From: Penium margaritaceum
Lineage: Eukaryota; Streptophyta; Zygnematophyceae; Desmidiales; Peniaceae
Assembly (NCBI GenBank): GCA_023375785.1
Contig: SZWC01018724.1
Span: 1-55,532 of the forward strand
DNA: 55,532 nt
Direction of reading: 5' to 3'
In this document: positions 44,706 through 52,969 of the stretch, in pieces
Position numbering within the stretch: the first letter of the stretch is position 1
Layout: every line of letters begins with the position of its first letter
Notes under the pieces: model-generated
Database searches by the model: none
What the model was told of the DNA's origin: nothing
What the model saw: only the letters and a program-made list of their open reading frames with translations
Translations under genes and position numbers: made by a program

Positions 44706-44896
44706 CGGCGGAGTGACCATACACCCACATTTCGCAGATTAACCATGCCATATCCATTTTCGGAACTTTTCCCTTCTCTATTAACGCCATGTCCAACAAG
44801 CATGCAGAAAAAAAAGCTACGTCCAAATGTACACGCTATGTCGACGCTGCATGCCATCGAGGGACAATATGCTGACGTCGTCAGATATGGGAGAAA

Positions 44897-44930
44897 AATC
44901 ACAAATCCCTCTATAGAGAGGTTTGTGATT
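44897..44930. repeat. 34-base near-perfect palindrome
   Basis: AATCACAAA, then CCTCTATAGAGG at the centre, then TTTGTGATT, with one unmatched position each side. A decayed version (AATCACAAACCCCTC and GGGTTTGCGA) is at the equivalent place in copy B near 46290-46325. Confidence 0.9.
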
Positions 44931-45157
44931 GTTCTAAAAAAGGTTTGTGACAGTTTTGAGTGGGGGGGATCAAAACACCGGATGCGTTGAAAGGGAACCT
45001 GCTGGGCCCCGCTACCGTGGGGCCCAGTAGGAGCCCATGCAAAAATAAACCCCTAAAACCCTGAGTGTAATTTGGGGTAGGGTTTGAGAGTGGTTTGCTT
45101 GCATAGAAATGGGTTTGCATCTCCAAAAAGAAACATTTTGAAAAAGGCGTTTTTGCT

Positions 45158-45343
45158 CGATCGCGATCGAGCGATGAGCCTATTTTCTTTTTCTTTTTTT
45201 CGACTCGCAAACCCCCATTTGTGGATGTAGGGTTTTATGTTTGCGTGGGCTCCGCCCCCGCAAAAACAGAAAACCCTAAATCCGCGAATGGGGGTTTGCA
45301 AGTCCGAAAAAAAGAGAAAAAAGGCTAATCGCTCGATCGCGAT
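45158..45343. repeat. Large foldback inside copy A
   Basis: Left arm 45158-45236 and right arm 45270-45343 are inverted copies (about 75-79 bases each, with few mismatches). Both run through CGATCGCGATCGAGCGAT, a purine/pyrimidine tract, CAAACCCCCATT and AGGGTTTT. The 33-base loop can itself pair through TTTGCG-GGGC and GCCC-CGCAAA. At the outer end the left arm overlaps a perfect 18-base palindrome GCTCGATCGCGATCGAGC (45155-45172). Confidence 0.9.
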
Positions 45344-45766
45344 TCTTGTGAGGGAGGAGGAGGGGGAGCAAAGCGAGGGGGGTGACACATCACCCTCCTT
45401 GCTTCGCTTGATCGGCGACTTCAATCGCTGATTGGGCATGGCCATGAAAATGGATAGGATTCGGTCACGATACACCCAGTTTTCGGAACTATATAGCTGA
45501 TGTACCAATCCATATGACAACGCCGTATAAGAAAAAACGCATATGCCAATGTCGCACATAAAATAACGCATATGCCAATGTTACAGAGAAAATACCTGAG
45601 GAACCCAGAAACGCTAAGAATTTTCATGTTCCCGCCACATACCATGTAGCATTGATGCGTGACATGATTGTTGTCATTTACGATGTCTCAGACGAATGCA
45701 CCATTGCACTTTTTTCCAGGTCAGGTCCAAAACACATGCTGTGATCTAGCATGAAGAAAGGGGTGG

Positions 45767-45895
45767 GCGACTGGTTGATTTTGTTGCGGAGGCTGGACGG
45801 ATGGTTGCATTTGTAACCCAAGGTTGGCGGATGGTTGCTTTTCTTCCGAACCACGGGCGGATCGTTACTTTTCTTCCGAACGACAGGCAGATGAG
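45767..45895. repeat. Imperfect ~33-bp tandem repeat in copy A
   Basis: Four loose units built on CGGATGGTTGC-TTT-TT-CCGAAC. The last two share CTTTTCTTCCGAAC exactly. This section is absent from copy B. Just before it, at 45530-45590, AACGCATATGCCAATGT occurs twice. Confidence 0.75.
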
Positions 45896-46068
45896 AGTCA
45901 CACTTTGCGTTTTATGGGTATCTAAGCTATTTCACCTATTTTTTATGGATATGGCATTTTTTTAACGTTTTGGATATGGCGTTATCATTGTTATTTAAGT
46001 CACGGATATCTCAGGCTTATGTTGATGCTTGCGCGGATATATCAGCCATTTTGCCGACAGCAGGACTA

Positions 46069-46887
46069 AGAGGGGAGTGACCATACATCCACAGAAATCT
46101 CGATTTCTTTTGCCATATTCACGTTACGCACATTAACTGCTCCATATCCAAATCTGGGATTTTTTTGGTTCTTTTATTAACACTATATCCAGCGAGCATG
46201 AAAAAAAGGATGTATCCAAATGAACACGCTATGTCGATGCCGCATGCAATCCAACAACAGCATGCTGACGTCGTCAGACATGAAAGAAAAATCACAAACC
46301 CCTCACTAGATGGGTTTGCGACTTTTCTCACAAAGATTTACGAGGGTTTTGAGTGGGGGGTCGAAAAACCCCATACGTTGAAACATAACCTATTGGGCCC
46401 TGCTATGGCGGGGTCCAGGAGGAGCACGCGCAAAAAACAAAATCCTAAAACCCTGAGTGTAACTTTGGGTAGGGCATGGAAGTAGTTTGATTGTATTACA
46501 ATGGTTTTCTTCCCAAAAAAATTGGAAAAGGCGCTTTCGCTCGATTGCGGTCGAGTGATTAGCCTTTTGTATTGTTTTGTTTTGGAATCACAAACCCCCA
46601 TTCATGGATGTAGAGTTTCATGATTGCGTGGGCTCTGCCGCGCAGACGTAGAAACCCCTGAATCCAAGACATGGATTTGCGAGCCCAGAAAAAGGGCTAA
46701 TCACTCCATCGTGATTCTCACAACGATGGGGGTGGCACATCACCCCCTCGCTCCATCGTGCATGACCATCGAATGGGTATTGCGTACTTATCTTTTTAAC
46801 TTTCTGGATATGGCGTGGTTTTATTCATCTTACAAATATCTCAAGCTTTTTTTGACGCTTGTATGGATACATGAGCTATAACGCACC
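46069..46887. mobile_element. Unclassified insertion, copy B
   Basis: A second, shorter copy in direct orientation, about 0.82 kb, flanked by CAGGACTA (46061-46068) and CAGGATAA (46888-46895). It shares with copy A GGAGTGACCATACA-CCACA, AACACGCTATGTCGA-GC-GCATGC, GCTGACGTCGTCAGA, the AAACCCTGAGTGTAA block, the foldback arms (left about 46539-46622, right about 46650-46720) and the GGATATGGCG end. It lacks the approximately 540 bases corresponding to 45450-45900 of copy A. Confidence 0.7.
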
Positions 46888-47246
46888 AGGATAAAACAAG
46901 GATTCTCCTGGTTGGCTAGTTTTCTGAGTAAGAAGCCTCACACAGCTGAGGTGAGGCTAGAAATGAGAGGGGTCTGAATTAGTCATTCCTCATAGTAAGG
47001 TGAGGCTCATTTTTCATTCCTAGTCAGTCATTGCTTCCTTCCAGCTGCAGTTCTGGTGCTAACTCTGGCGCGTGCACTTGTGAGTAAAAAACCAAAGCTC
47101 TTAGAGAAGGACTGGAGTGCAGCAAACAAAGGCTGCAATATAATCGCTATCGCTGAGCATTTGCGGAAGGGGCAAACAACGAGCGTGGGTTCTCGCACGC
47201 TGCATCAACAACGCCGCTGCCTCAACCTGCGCACTGGATAGGTTCC
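46888..47246 (+). repeat. 3' LTR of element 2, right portion
   Basis: Resumes LTR homology: GATAAAAC-AGGATT-TCCTGGTTGGCT, AGCTGAGGTGAGGC, CAGTCATTGCTTCCTTCCAGC, GCGTGCACTT-TGAGTAA, GCGTGGGTTC-CGCAC, GGATAGGTTCC. A short duplicated 'AGGTGAGGCT' unit (46946 and 46998) is private to this copy. The end is placed at GGTTCC by alignment with the 5' LTR. Confidence 0.9.
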
Positions 47247-47609
47247 TTTTTGGGAGTCACAAGCAAGCGAGGTCATAGCATCCAGTTGACCAGGCCACCC
47301 ACATGAGTGGCTGGACATGGGGCCCGGTTGCCATTCCGGGTCGAACCAAACCCGTTGGCCATATACTACCGTGGTTTTCTCACGCATCGGTAGAACCGAG
47401 AGTGTGGCCCCGTAGCATCAGCAACCCGCTGCTCAACACAAACACTCCTACCTAGGATTGCATATCATCACGAAGAAAATTACATCGACCACGAGCGTAT
47501 GTGGATGCATGTCTCCCTGTGTTTGACTATCCAATGTCAGATCAGTCAATGCCAATCACAACATGCTGAAATCAGCAATTTGGCTCTCATTCACATCTGG
47601 ACATGATGG
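47247..47609. other. Short intervening sequence without gene
   Basis: About 360 bases between elements 2 and 3. No open frame or RNA gene. The final bases GACATGATGG look like a decayed family C polypurine tract immediately before the LTR at 47610, so part of this segment could be the tail of another family C internal region. Confidence 0.5.
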
Positions 47610-48243
47610 TGTTGTGATGTGAGTCATTCCTGTCTGTTTGTACAGCTTACTGTAACCACTCAGCCGTGTCCATGCTCTTGCAGATCCTTGATGCGGGCCC
47701 AGCTGGCACCGGAGCATGGACGGGTGGTGGCTCCACCCACCAGTTACTGCCACAAGGTCCCGTGTGCTTGCTGGGGTGCTCTGCAATCTTTTTGCATGAC
47801 CTAGAGTTTTCTCAGTGGACTGGCTCTCGAGCTCAATTTGGGTGTTTTTCATTGTTTATCCACCGATTGATAGCGGACTTGTGCGTGTGACCAGTCATAG
47901 CGTCTGGCTTGAGATTCTTCATCTCTAGGTTTGGACGGTGTTGTGTTTGGATGCTCGTGCGCGGAGTTACGGCCAAAATAGTGGTTTTGAGTCGGTTTGA
48001 GGACAAACTGACACTACCGCATGCGTCACCCTCCATGCGCTGCAGCATGTATTTGTGTTGTGTATTTGTCAGTTGTCATCTCTCTCTGCATTATTAAGCT
48101 ATAAAGCTTATGAGACTTTGGGCATCTCCCTAGCTTGACCCTTACTATTTCTTGTAAGTGCTTGCTTACTAGTGCGCCAGCTGACTAGACAATGTCGCCA
48201 CGTCAGCAACAACAAGGTTAGGAAGCCTCCTAGTTGTTCCTCA
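47610..48243 (+). repeat. 5' LTR of element 3
   Basis: 634 bp, TGTTGTGATGTGAGTC to TTCCTCA, aligning in reverse complement with both element 1 LTRs (GTACAG-TTACTGT-ACCACT, CCATGC-C-TGCAGATCC-TGATGCGG, GTTACGGCCAAAA, GTTTTG--TCGGTTT). It keeps a plausible TATA box in CTATAAAGCTTATG (48099-48112). Confidence 0.88.
48099..48112 (+). promoter_or_regulatory. TATA region of family C LTR
   Basis: CTATAAAGCTTATG, about 490 bases into the LTR. The equivalent position in element 1 reads CTATTGAAGCATTATG and is no longer a TATA box. Confidence 0.5.
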
Positions 48244-48255
48244 TGGTACCAGAGC
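48244..48255 (+). promoter_or_regulatory. Primer-binding site of element 3
   Basis: TGGTACCAGAGC, 11 of 12 matches to the iMet consensus, directly after TTCCTCA, the same spacing as in element 1. Confidence 0.9.
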
Positions 48256-48491
48256 GGCAAGACCTCTCTCGCTGAGCTACGCCATAGAGATGTAGCACCA
48301 GCATCAGTAGTGAGAGTCACTGCAGCCGCCGTATCCTGGGACTCGTCATAGCCGACATTAGCAGCTACGGCATCACCACGCAATTTCCACCACCATAGCT
48401 AGAGGAGATGCAGTATTGAAGAGCTCCAACAACCAGGCCAAGAGGCAGCAACAACACCGAGTGGCAGCAGCAGTCGTGTATGGGTGCCACA
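48256..48491 (+). other. Leader of element 3, first part
   Basis: Matches the start of the element 1 leader after the PBS (GAGCGG--AGAC, TCTC-C-GAGCT-C and a 'GAGTGTCAC/GAGAGTCAC' block), then becomes CAG-rich. It is interrupted at 48491/48492 by the gypsy element. Confidence 0.7.
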
Positions 48492-48645
48492 TGTGAACCG
48501 AGGGGCACCCGGGTTGACGGTTACACGCCGAGCCCTTGGGATAAACCTCCCAACCCTCGACCCTTGATGTGTGGGCCAACCCTTGAGATGTTGCACGACC
48601 CTCTCCAAGTAGCAAGACCGCTACTAGTGACTGAGGTTCCCGCCA
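48492..48645 (-). repeat. 3' LTR of gypsy element
   Basis: About 154 bp, pairing with 52819-52969: GGGCACCCGG, GAGCCCTTGGGATAAACCTCCCAACCCTC-ACCCTTG (split here by mismatches), GCACGACCCTCTCC-AG-AGCAAGACCG and CTAGTGAC-GAGGTTC. The outer end is placed at TGTGAACC on the plus strand. Confidence 0.88.
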
Positions 48646-48953
48646 TCCAACTCCGGCTCCTTGTAGACCTTGAGAAGAGAAGCGTGCAACACAGGATGGA
48701 CCCTGTAGTAGACCGGCAACTCCTCCAACTGCTTCTTGAGCTCCGCAAGCTCCGCGTCGCCCATGCGTTTGTAAGACCGCACCGTTGGTGATGACCCGGA
48801 TACCACCTCAATTTCATGGTTGATGTTGCGCTGCGACGCCAGCCCCTTTGGCAACTCCTCTGGAAAAACGTCCCAAACTCCTTGAGTACCTCCCCAAAAC
48901 CGGGAGGCAACTCGGGAGCTCCCCAGCCTTCCGTTGGCTACCCCTCCGCTGCT
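48646..48953 (-). pseudogene. Rearranged patch: RT-start fused to integrase tail, gypsy element
   Basis: Minus-strand translation gives 'GLASQRNINHEIEVVSGSSP' and '[14 protein letters not shown]', a second copy of the sequence that opens the reverse transcriptase at 51419-51600. This runs straight into YYRVHPVLHASLLKVYKEPE, a second copy of the integrase C-terminal tail found at 49030-49095. The junction is at about 48716 in the shared stretch AGTTGGAG. An upstream part (about 48850-48910) also corresponds to the gag-RT spacer. The patch lies between the true integrase end and the 3' LTR, where no RT sequence belongs. Confidence 0.85.
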
Positions 48954-50030
48954 TCAACTGCTGAAATCTGCAACTCTACTACTTGTTGTGGATGCACCCA
49001 TGGATGCACCCATCAAAGACCCGCCGTGCACATCTAGCTCCTTGTGGGCCTTGAGAAGAGAAGCGTGGAACACGGGATGGATCCCATAGTCTTCCGGTAG
49101 CTCCAACTTATAACTTACTACGGAACGCTTCTCTTTGACAGGAAAAGGGCCCACCCACCGAGGCTTGATCTTGTCACTACCCACCCCCACCAGCTGCAGA
49201 TTCCACGAGCTCAACAACACTTTTTGTCGCACCAAAAATTCCTCGACCGTCCATTGTTTGTCGGCTTGCTGCTTCATCTGCTGTTGCGCCTTGTGAAGCG
49301 CATCTCGTACGCACCGCCACACCTCCATGAAGTCGCTTGCAAACTGCTACACATCGGGTAGGTCCGATCTCGTTGCCATGTCCGAGGGACATGCAGACTG
49401 CACCCCATACACTACCTCAAAGGGAGACCGCCCCGTGGAGGCATGCACTGCTGAGTTGTAGGCAAGCTCAGCCACTAGAAGCTTGCATTCCCATCCCTCG
49501 CCATCTGGCTCCAAGATCCCTTGCAATAGCTGCTCCATGGTCTGGTTGGTGCGCTAAGTTTGGCCATCTGTTTGAGGATGGTAAGCCAATGAAAGAGCCA
49601 CAAGAGTGCCTAGCTTCCTGTAGAGTTCCTCCCAAAACCGGGAGGTGAAGCACGGGTCGCGGTCCGAGACCATGAACTTAGGCACCTCATGAAGTTTGAT
49701 GACATGCTGAAAGAGGAGTTGAGCCGTCTCTGCTACCATGAATTTCTCCGCACATGGAATGAAGTACGCCATCTTGCTGAAATGGTCCACCACCAACAGC
49801 ACCATGGTGTTGCCCATTGCGTTCCATGGAAGACCCCACACAAAGTCAAGTGAGATGTCCTTCCATAGACGCTCCGGCACCGGTAGCGGCTGCAGCTCTC
49901 CTAGCAACCGTGCCCTCTGTGACTTGATCCTTTGGCACGTGTCACAACTACTTACTTACTCCTTCCAATATGCTCCCATTGTTGCCCACCAGTATTGGCA
50001 CCCAGGTTTCTTGAAGGTCTTGTCATAGCC
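48954..50030 (-). pseudogene. Ty3/gypsy integrase
   Basis: The HHCC zinc region is visible around 49920-50070: HQSHYSGHFGYDKT, then CDTCQRIKSQ. The catalytic core 49554-49907 reads 'LWKDISLDFVWGLPWNAMG', LLVVDHFSKMAYFIP (first Asp region), VPKFMVSDRDPCFTSRFW (second Asp) and LSLAYHPQTDGQT; the Glu region follows after a stop at about 49552 ('NQTMEQLL'). 49347-49538 adds 'ECKLLVAELAYNSAVHASTGRSPFEVVYG'. The C-terminal part 48954-49328 includes VRQKVLLSSWNL, 'KIKPRWVGPFPVKE' and 'GIHPVFHASLLKAHK', the GPF/GPY module. The core is well conserved but interrupted by stops. Confidence 0.92.
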
Positions 50031-50650
50031 AAAATGACCACTGTAGTGTGATTGGTGCACCCCCTCCAACAACGCCTGTCACAATGACGCACTCCGCGGT
50101 ACCACAATCTGGTTCCCCTTCTCACGCTGCCAATACGGGCCATCCCACTTACACCCCTACACCGTACTCTCGGCAAAGTCCCCATCGTCCGTATACCCGT
50201 GCACAAGCAAGTTGCGGATGATTGGAGATCCCGCCAGCACCATGATCGTATGCACGCCCAAGTCCGGGCGATGCAAAAGTGGGTCCGCTGGGTTGATCCT
50301 CCTTGGTTTGTTTTGGATCTTGTCGACGAAGCCGCCATCCAGCAGCTCCATCCACCGTGCTTGACGACGACTCAAGTCCGGTTGTGACTTAAGGTATTTG
50401 AGCGTGTAGTGATCCGTGTGCACCACACACCATCGTGCCTCAAGGCCTGGACCACCACGAGCATCTCCTTCTCGTGGATTGGGTACTTGAGCTCAGCCCC
50501 TTTCAGATTTTTGGATTCATACGCAATGGGCTGCAGCTCCTTCCCTTGGTCCTGCATAAGTATCCCGCCGATTACATATTTGCTTGTGTCCGTCGCCAAC
50601 ACGTACTCCTTACTTGTGTATGGGTGCACCAACACCGGTGCCTCACACAT
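50031..50650 (-). pseudogene. Ty3/gypsy RNase H
   Basis: 50372-50650: 'PVLVHPYTSKEYVLATDTSKYVIGGILMQDQGKELQPIAYESKNLKGAELKYPIHEKEMLVVVQAL' is the RNase H core with the first Asp (ATDTS) and the E of KE-L. In the next frame 50157-50426 gives VVHTDHYTLKYL and 'RQARWMELLDGG', the second Asp region. A linker 'PADPLLHRPDLG' leads towards the integrase zinc region. Confidence 0.9.
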
Positions 50651-51620
50651 GGCAGTCTTTATTGCGCCAAAGGCTTACCGATCCTTTGTACCCCACTGCC
50701 ATTTGCGTCCCTTCTTGAGCAAGTCTGTCAAGGGTGCTCCCATTGCCGCATGCCCCCGGAAAAACCTCCAATAGTAGTTTGTAAAACGTAGAAAACCTTG
50801 GATGTTACGCACGCACGCCTGCTTTGGCCAATACTTCACAGTTTCCACTTTTTCTTATCCATGCGGATCCCCTTCCCACTAACAATGTGCCCGAGGAACT
50901 CCACCTCCTACTTGGCGAATTCACACTTGTTGAGCTTGACGAACAGCCGCTCCTTTCTCAACACTTCCATCACCGTCCACAGGGGTTCCTGGTGCTCCTC
51001 CACCGTCTGTGAGTACACAAGGATGTCGTCAAAGAAGATGACCATGAACAAGTCCAAGTAGGGGTGGAAAACCCGGTTCATAAGCATCATGAACGTATCT
51101 GGAGCATTCGTTAGCCCAAAAAGCATCATGAGATACTCAAAGTTTCTATAGCGCGTCTGGAACGTGGTTTTTTCCACATCCTCCTTTGCAATGCGGATTT
51201 GGTGGTACCCCAACCTTAGGTTCCGTTTGCTATAGACACGTGCGCCTCACAATTGGTCAAACAACTCCTCGGCCCGTGGCAACGGGTAGTGATTCTTCAC
51301 CAAGATGTTGTTGAGCGCCCGGTAGTCCATGCACATCCGTAGCTCTCCTGACTTCTTCTTGACGAACAAAACCAGCGCCGCATATGGAGACACCGACGGC
51401 CAAATGAAGCCCTGGTCCACCAATTCCTCCAACCGTTTCTTGAGCTCTGCAAGCTCTGCGTCACTCATGCGGTTGAAAGACCGCACTGTTGGTGAAGACC
51501 CGGGTACCACTGTAATTTTATGGTTGATGTCGCGTTGCGGCGGCAAGCCCTTTAGTAACTCCTCTTGAAAACCTCTCCGGAATCTCAAGAACCACCTCTA
51601 GGATGATCCCTAAAAACTGC
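50651..51620 (-). pseudogene. Ty3/gypsy reverse transcriptase
   Basis: 51247-51588: '[20 protein letters not shown]', '[64 protein letters not shown]' (motifs 1-2, MCMDYRALN). 50908-51213: GYHQIRIAKEDVEKTTFQTRY, FGLTNAPDTFMMLMN and FFDDILVYS (active site at 51022-51036, both Asp intact), 'LFVKLNKCEFAK', 'EVEFLGHIVS' region. A TGA at about 51247 separates the palm parts. 50651-50900 holds decayed thumb sequence. Confidence 0.93.
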
Positions 51621-52709
51621 TGGGTCTCACCTTCATTCCGCAACAGCACTTCAGCTCCTTTAATAGCAAAAGCCTTTCATGGTTGCTACTGTTCCTTGCG
51701 GATAAAATAATTGTACCAGTAGGTCTTCCCCTCCTCACTGCTGCTTCCCCTTTCCCTGTTGCGCCTTGCGCTTGGGACAGTCCCGCTTGCGATGTCCCTC
51801 CTTGCCACAAGCCCAACACTTGCCTCTCCGTCCCTGCTGGTTGCCCGCGCTCCGCTGGCCGGCTTGGATTGCATCCACCTCCATGGGCACAGCCTGACCA
51901 GGCTGATCCACCCGTGGTTGAGTTGCATAGCTTCTCTGGTACGCATTGAAACTTACCACATCGATGCACTCCGCCGCCAAAACCAGCTCCACAAAGGTCC
52001 ACAACCTGAGCACCGTGAGTCCACGTTGGACATGCGGCTTTAGGCCGTCATGGTAGAGGTCGTATGCCTCCTTGTCTTAGAGGTTGTTGATCTGCGCCGC
52101 CAAAGCCATGAAGTGTGTAGTGTAGTCCTGGACCAATCCGCCTTGGTTGATGCGTTTGATCTTGTTGCGTGCAATCCAGCTGCCATTGAGGATGTCGAAA
52201 CGTGCCTGGAGCATCGTCTCAAACTGCTCCCACATCTCTGGCTTCTCCACCAATGCCCACGCATGGAGCTGCACTTCACACCTTCGCGGTAGACTCAGCA
52301 GTGACTAAAGCCATTGCCCGGCCCCCAGCCCATCCGGCAACCCAGCGGCGTTCCGCCGGCACAATGTCGACCACCACTACAGTGCCATTCTTCGGAGCAG
52401 CGTATGTGCATACTCCAGTCTCGTGGCATTTTCTACCACAGGAACGCCCAACGCCGTCAAGTATAAGTTCACCATGAAAAGCCACTCCCGTGCACTACCC
52501 TTGCCAGTGTAGAACTCTGGCTCCTTCGGCTTGGGCCGCCAAAAGGAAGGTGTGAATGCCAATACGACACCCCCCAACGCACTGTTGCCTTTGCCAACGT
52601 ACCTCGCCTCAACCTCTGCGCATAGCTACTGGTTCTCTTGGCACAACTCGTCAAGAGCACGCCGCATCTCCTCCATGAGGTAGGCCTGGTCGTATGCCGT
52701 GGCTGCCAT
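51621..52709 (-). pseudogene. Ty3/gypsy gag
   Basis: ATG at 52709: 'MAATAYDQAYLMEEMRRALDEL', then after a stop 'FWRPKPKEPEFYTGKGSAREWLFMVNLYLTALGV' (52377-52577), 'MQLHAWALVEKPEMWEQFETMLQARF' and 'RINQGGLVQDYTTHFMALAAQI' (52077-52274), typical of the Retrotrans_gag capsid. A perfect CCHC knuckle CWACGKEGHRKRDC lies at 51777-51818, followed by a basic tail. Only about 150 bases separate the knuckle region from the RT-start sequence, so the aspartic protease is missing. Confidence 0.9.
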
Positions 52710-52804
52710 GCTTCCAGTTGTGATAAAAACGTTCTGGCCAAATGAACTTGCGGCAGATCTGCTGCCTCTCTTGGGTCTACCCAAAGCCGAGCAAACGTCC
52801 ACGT

Positions 52805-52816
52805 GCTCTGATACCA
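52805..52816 (-). promoter_or_regulatory. Primer-binding site of gypsy element
   Basis: Minus strand TGGTATCAGAGC, a perfect iMet match, two bases (TT) after the LTR end GTTCACA. Confidence 0.92.
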
Positions 52817-52818
52817 AA

Positions 52819-52969
52819 TGTGAACTGTGGGGCACCCGGCGTGACATTCACACACTGAGCCCTTGGGATAAACCTCCCAACCCTCAACCCTTGGTATGTG
52901 GGCCTACCATTAAGATGTCGCACGACCCTCTCCTAGCAGCAAGACCGGTGCTAGTGACCGAGGTTCTCA
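52819..52969 (-). repeat. 5' LTR of gypsy element
   Basis: 151 bp on the minus strand, TGAGAACCTCGG to CAGTTCACA. It pairs with 48492-48645. Such short LTRs are unusual but known for some plant Ty3/gypsy elements. Confidence 0.9.

Larger units (their letters stand above)
44706..46060. mobile_element. Unclassified insertion, copy A (tandem with copy B)
   Basis: About 1.36 kb inserted in the 3' LTR of element 2, bounded on both sides by CAGGACTA (44698-44705 and 46061-46068). Left end GAGTGACCATACA, followed by several CCATATCC/ATGTCC motifs. The right end has the reverse motifs GGATATGG, ACGGATATC and GCGGATATAT, so the ends carry inverted subterminal motif clusters. The interior has a 34-base palindrome (44897-44930), GGGCCCCG/CGTGGGGCCC inverted repeats near 45005-45030, and a large foldback (45158-45343). 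No coding frame makes sense. An 8-bp duplication and subterminal motifs favour a non-autonomous DNA transposon (hAT-like), but terminal inverted repeats are not evident. Confidence 0.7.
36992..47246 (+). mobile_element. Element 2: Ty1/copia retrotransposon, family B
   Basis: Plus strand with both LTRs (36992-37780; 44252-44705 plus 46888-47246), PBS, leader, gag, protease, integrase, reverse transcriptase, RNase H and polypurine tract. About 8.06 kb once the 2.18-kb tandem insertion in the 3' LTR is discounted. I could not find matching 5-bp flanks (CATGA on the left; candidate right flanks do not match), so the target duplication has decayed or the ends have recombined. Stops are frequent and the integrase core is deleted. 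Confidence 0.92.
48492..52969 (-). mobile_element. Ty3/gypsy retrotransposon with short LTRs
   Basis: About 4.5 kb, minus strand. 5' LTR 52819-52969, PBS 52805-52816, gag, reverse transcriptase, RNase H, integrase, then a rearranged patch and 3' LTR 48492-48645. Domain order RT-RH-INT is diagnostic of Ty3/gypsy. No chromodomain is seen. No aspartic protease is visible between gag and RT. I could not read a clean target duplication. It is nested inside the element 3 leader and so is younger than element 3. It carries stops in several domains. Confidence 0.9.

Noticed and set aside
45047..45061. Telomere-like ACCCCTAAAACCCTGA sequence
   Set aside because: It contains only one or two imperfect CCCTAAA units (another at 45272-45280), not an array. 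It belongs to the foldback insertion.
47205..47387. Minus-strand 60-codon frame after element 2
   Set aside because: It straddles the LTR end and flanking DNA and has no motif.
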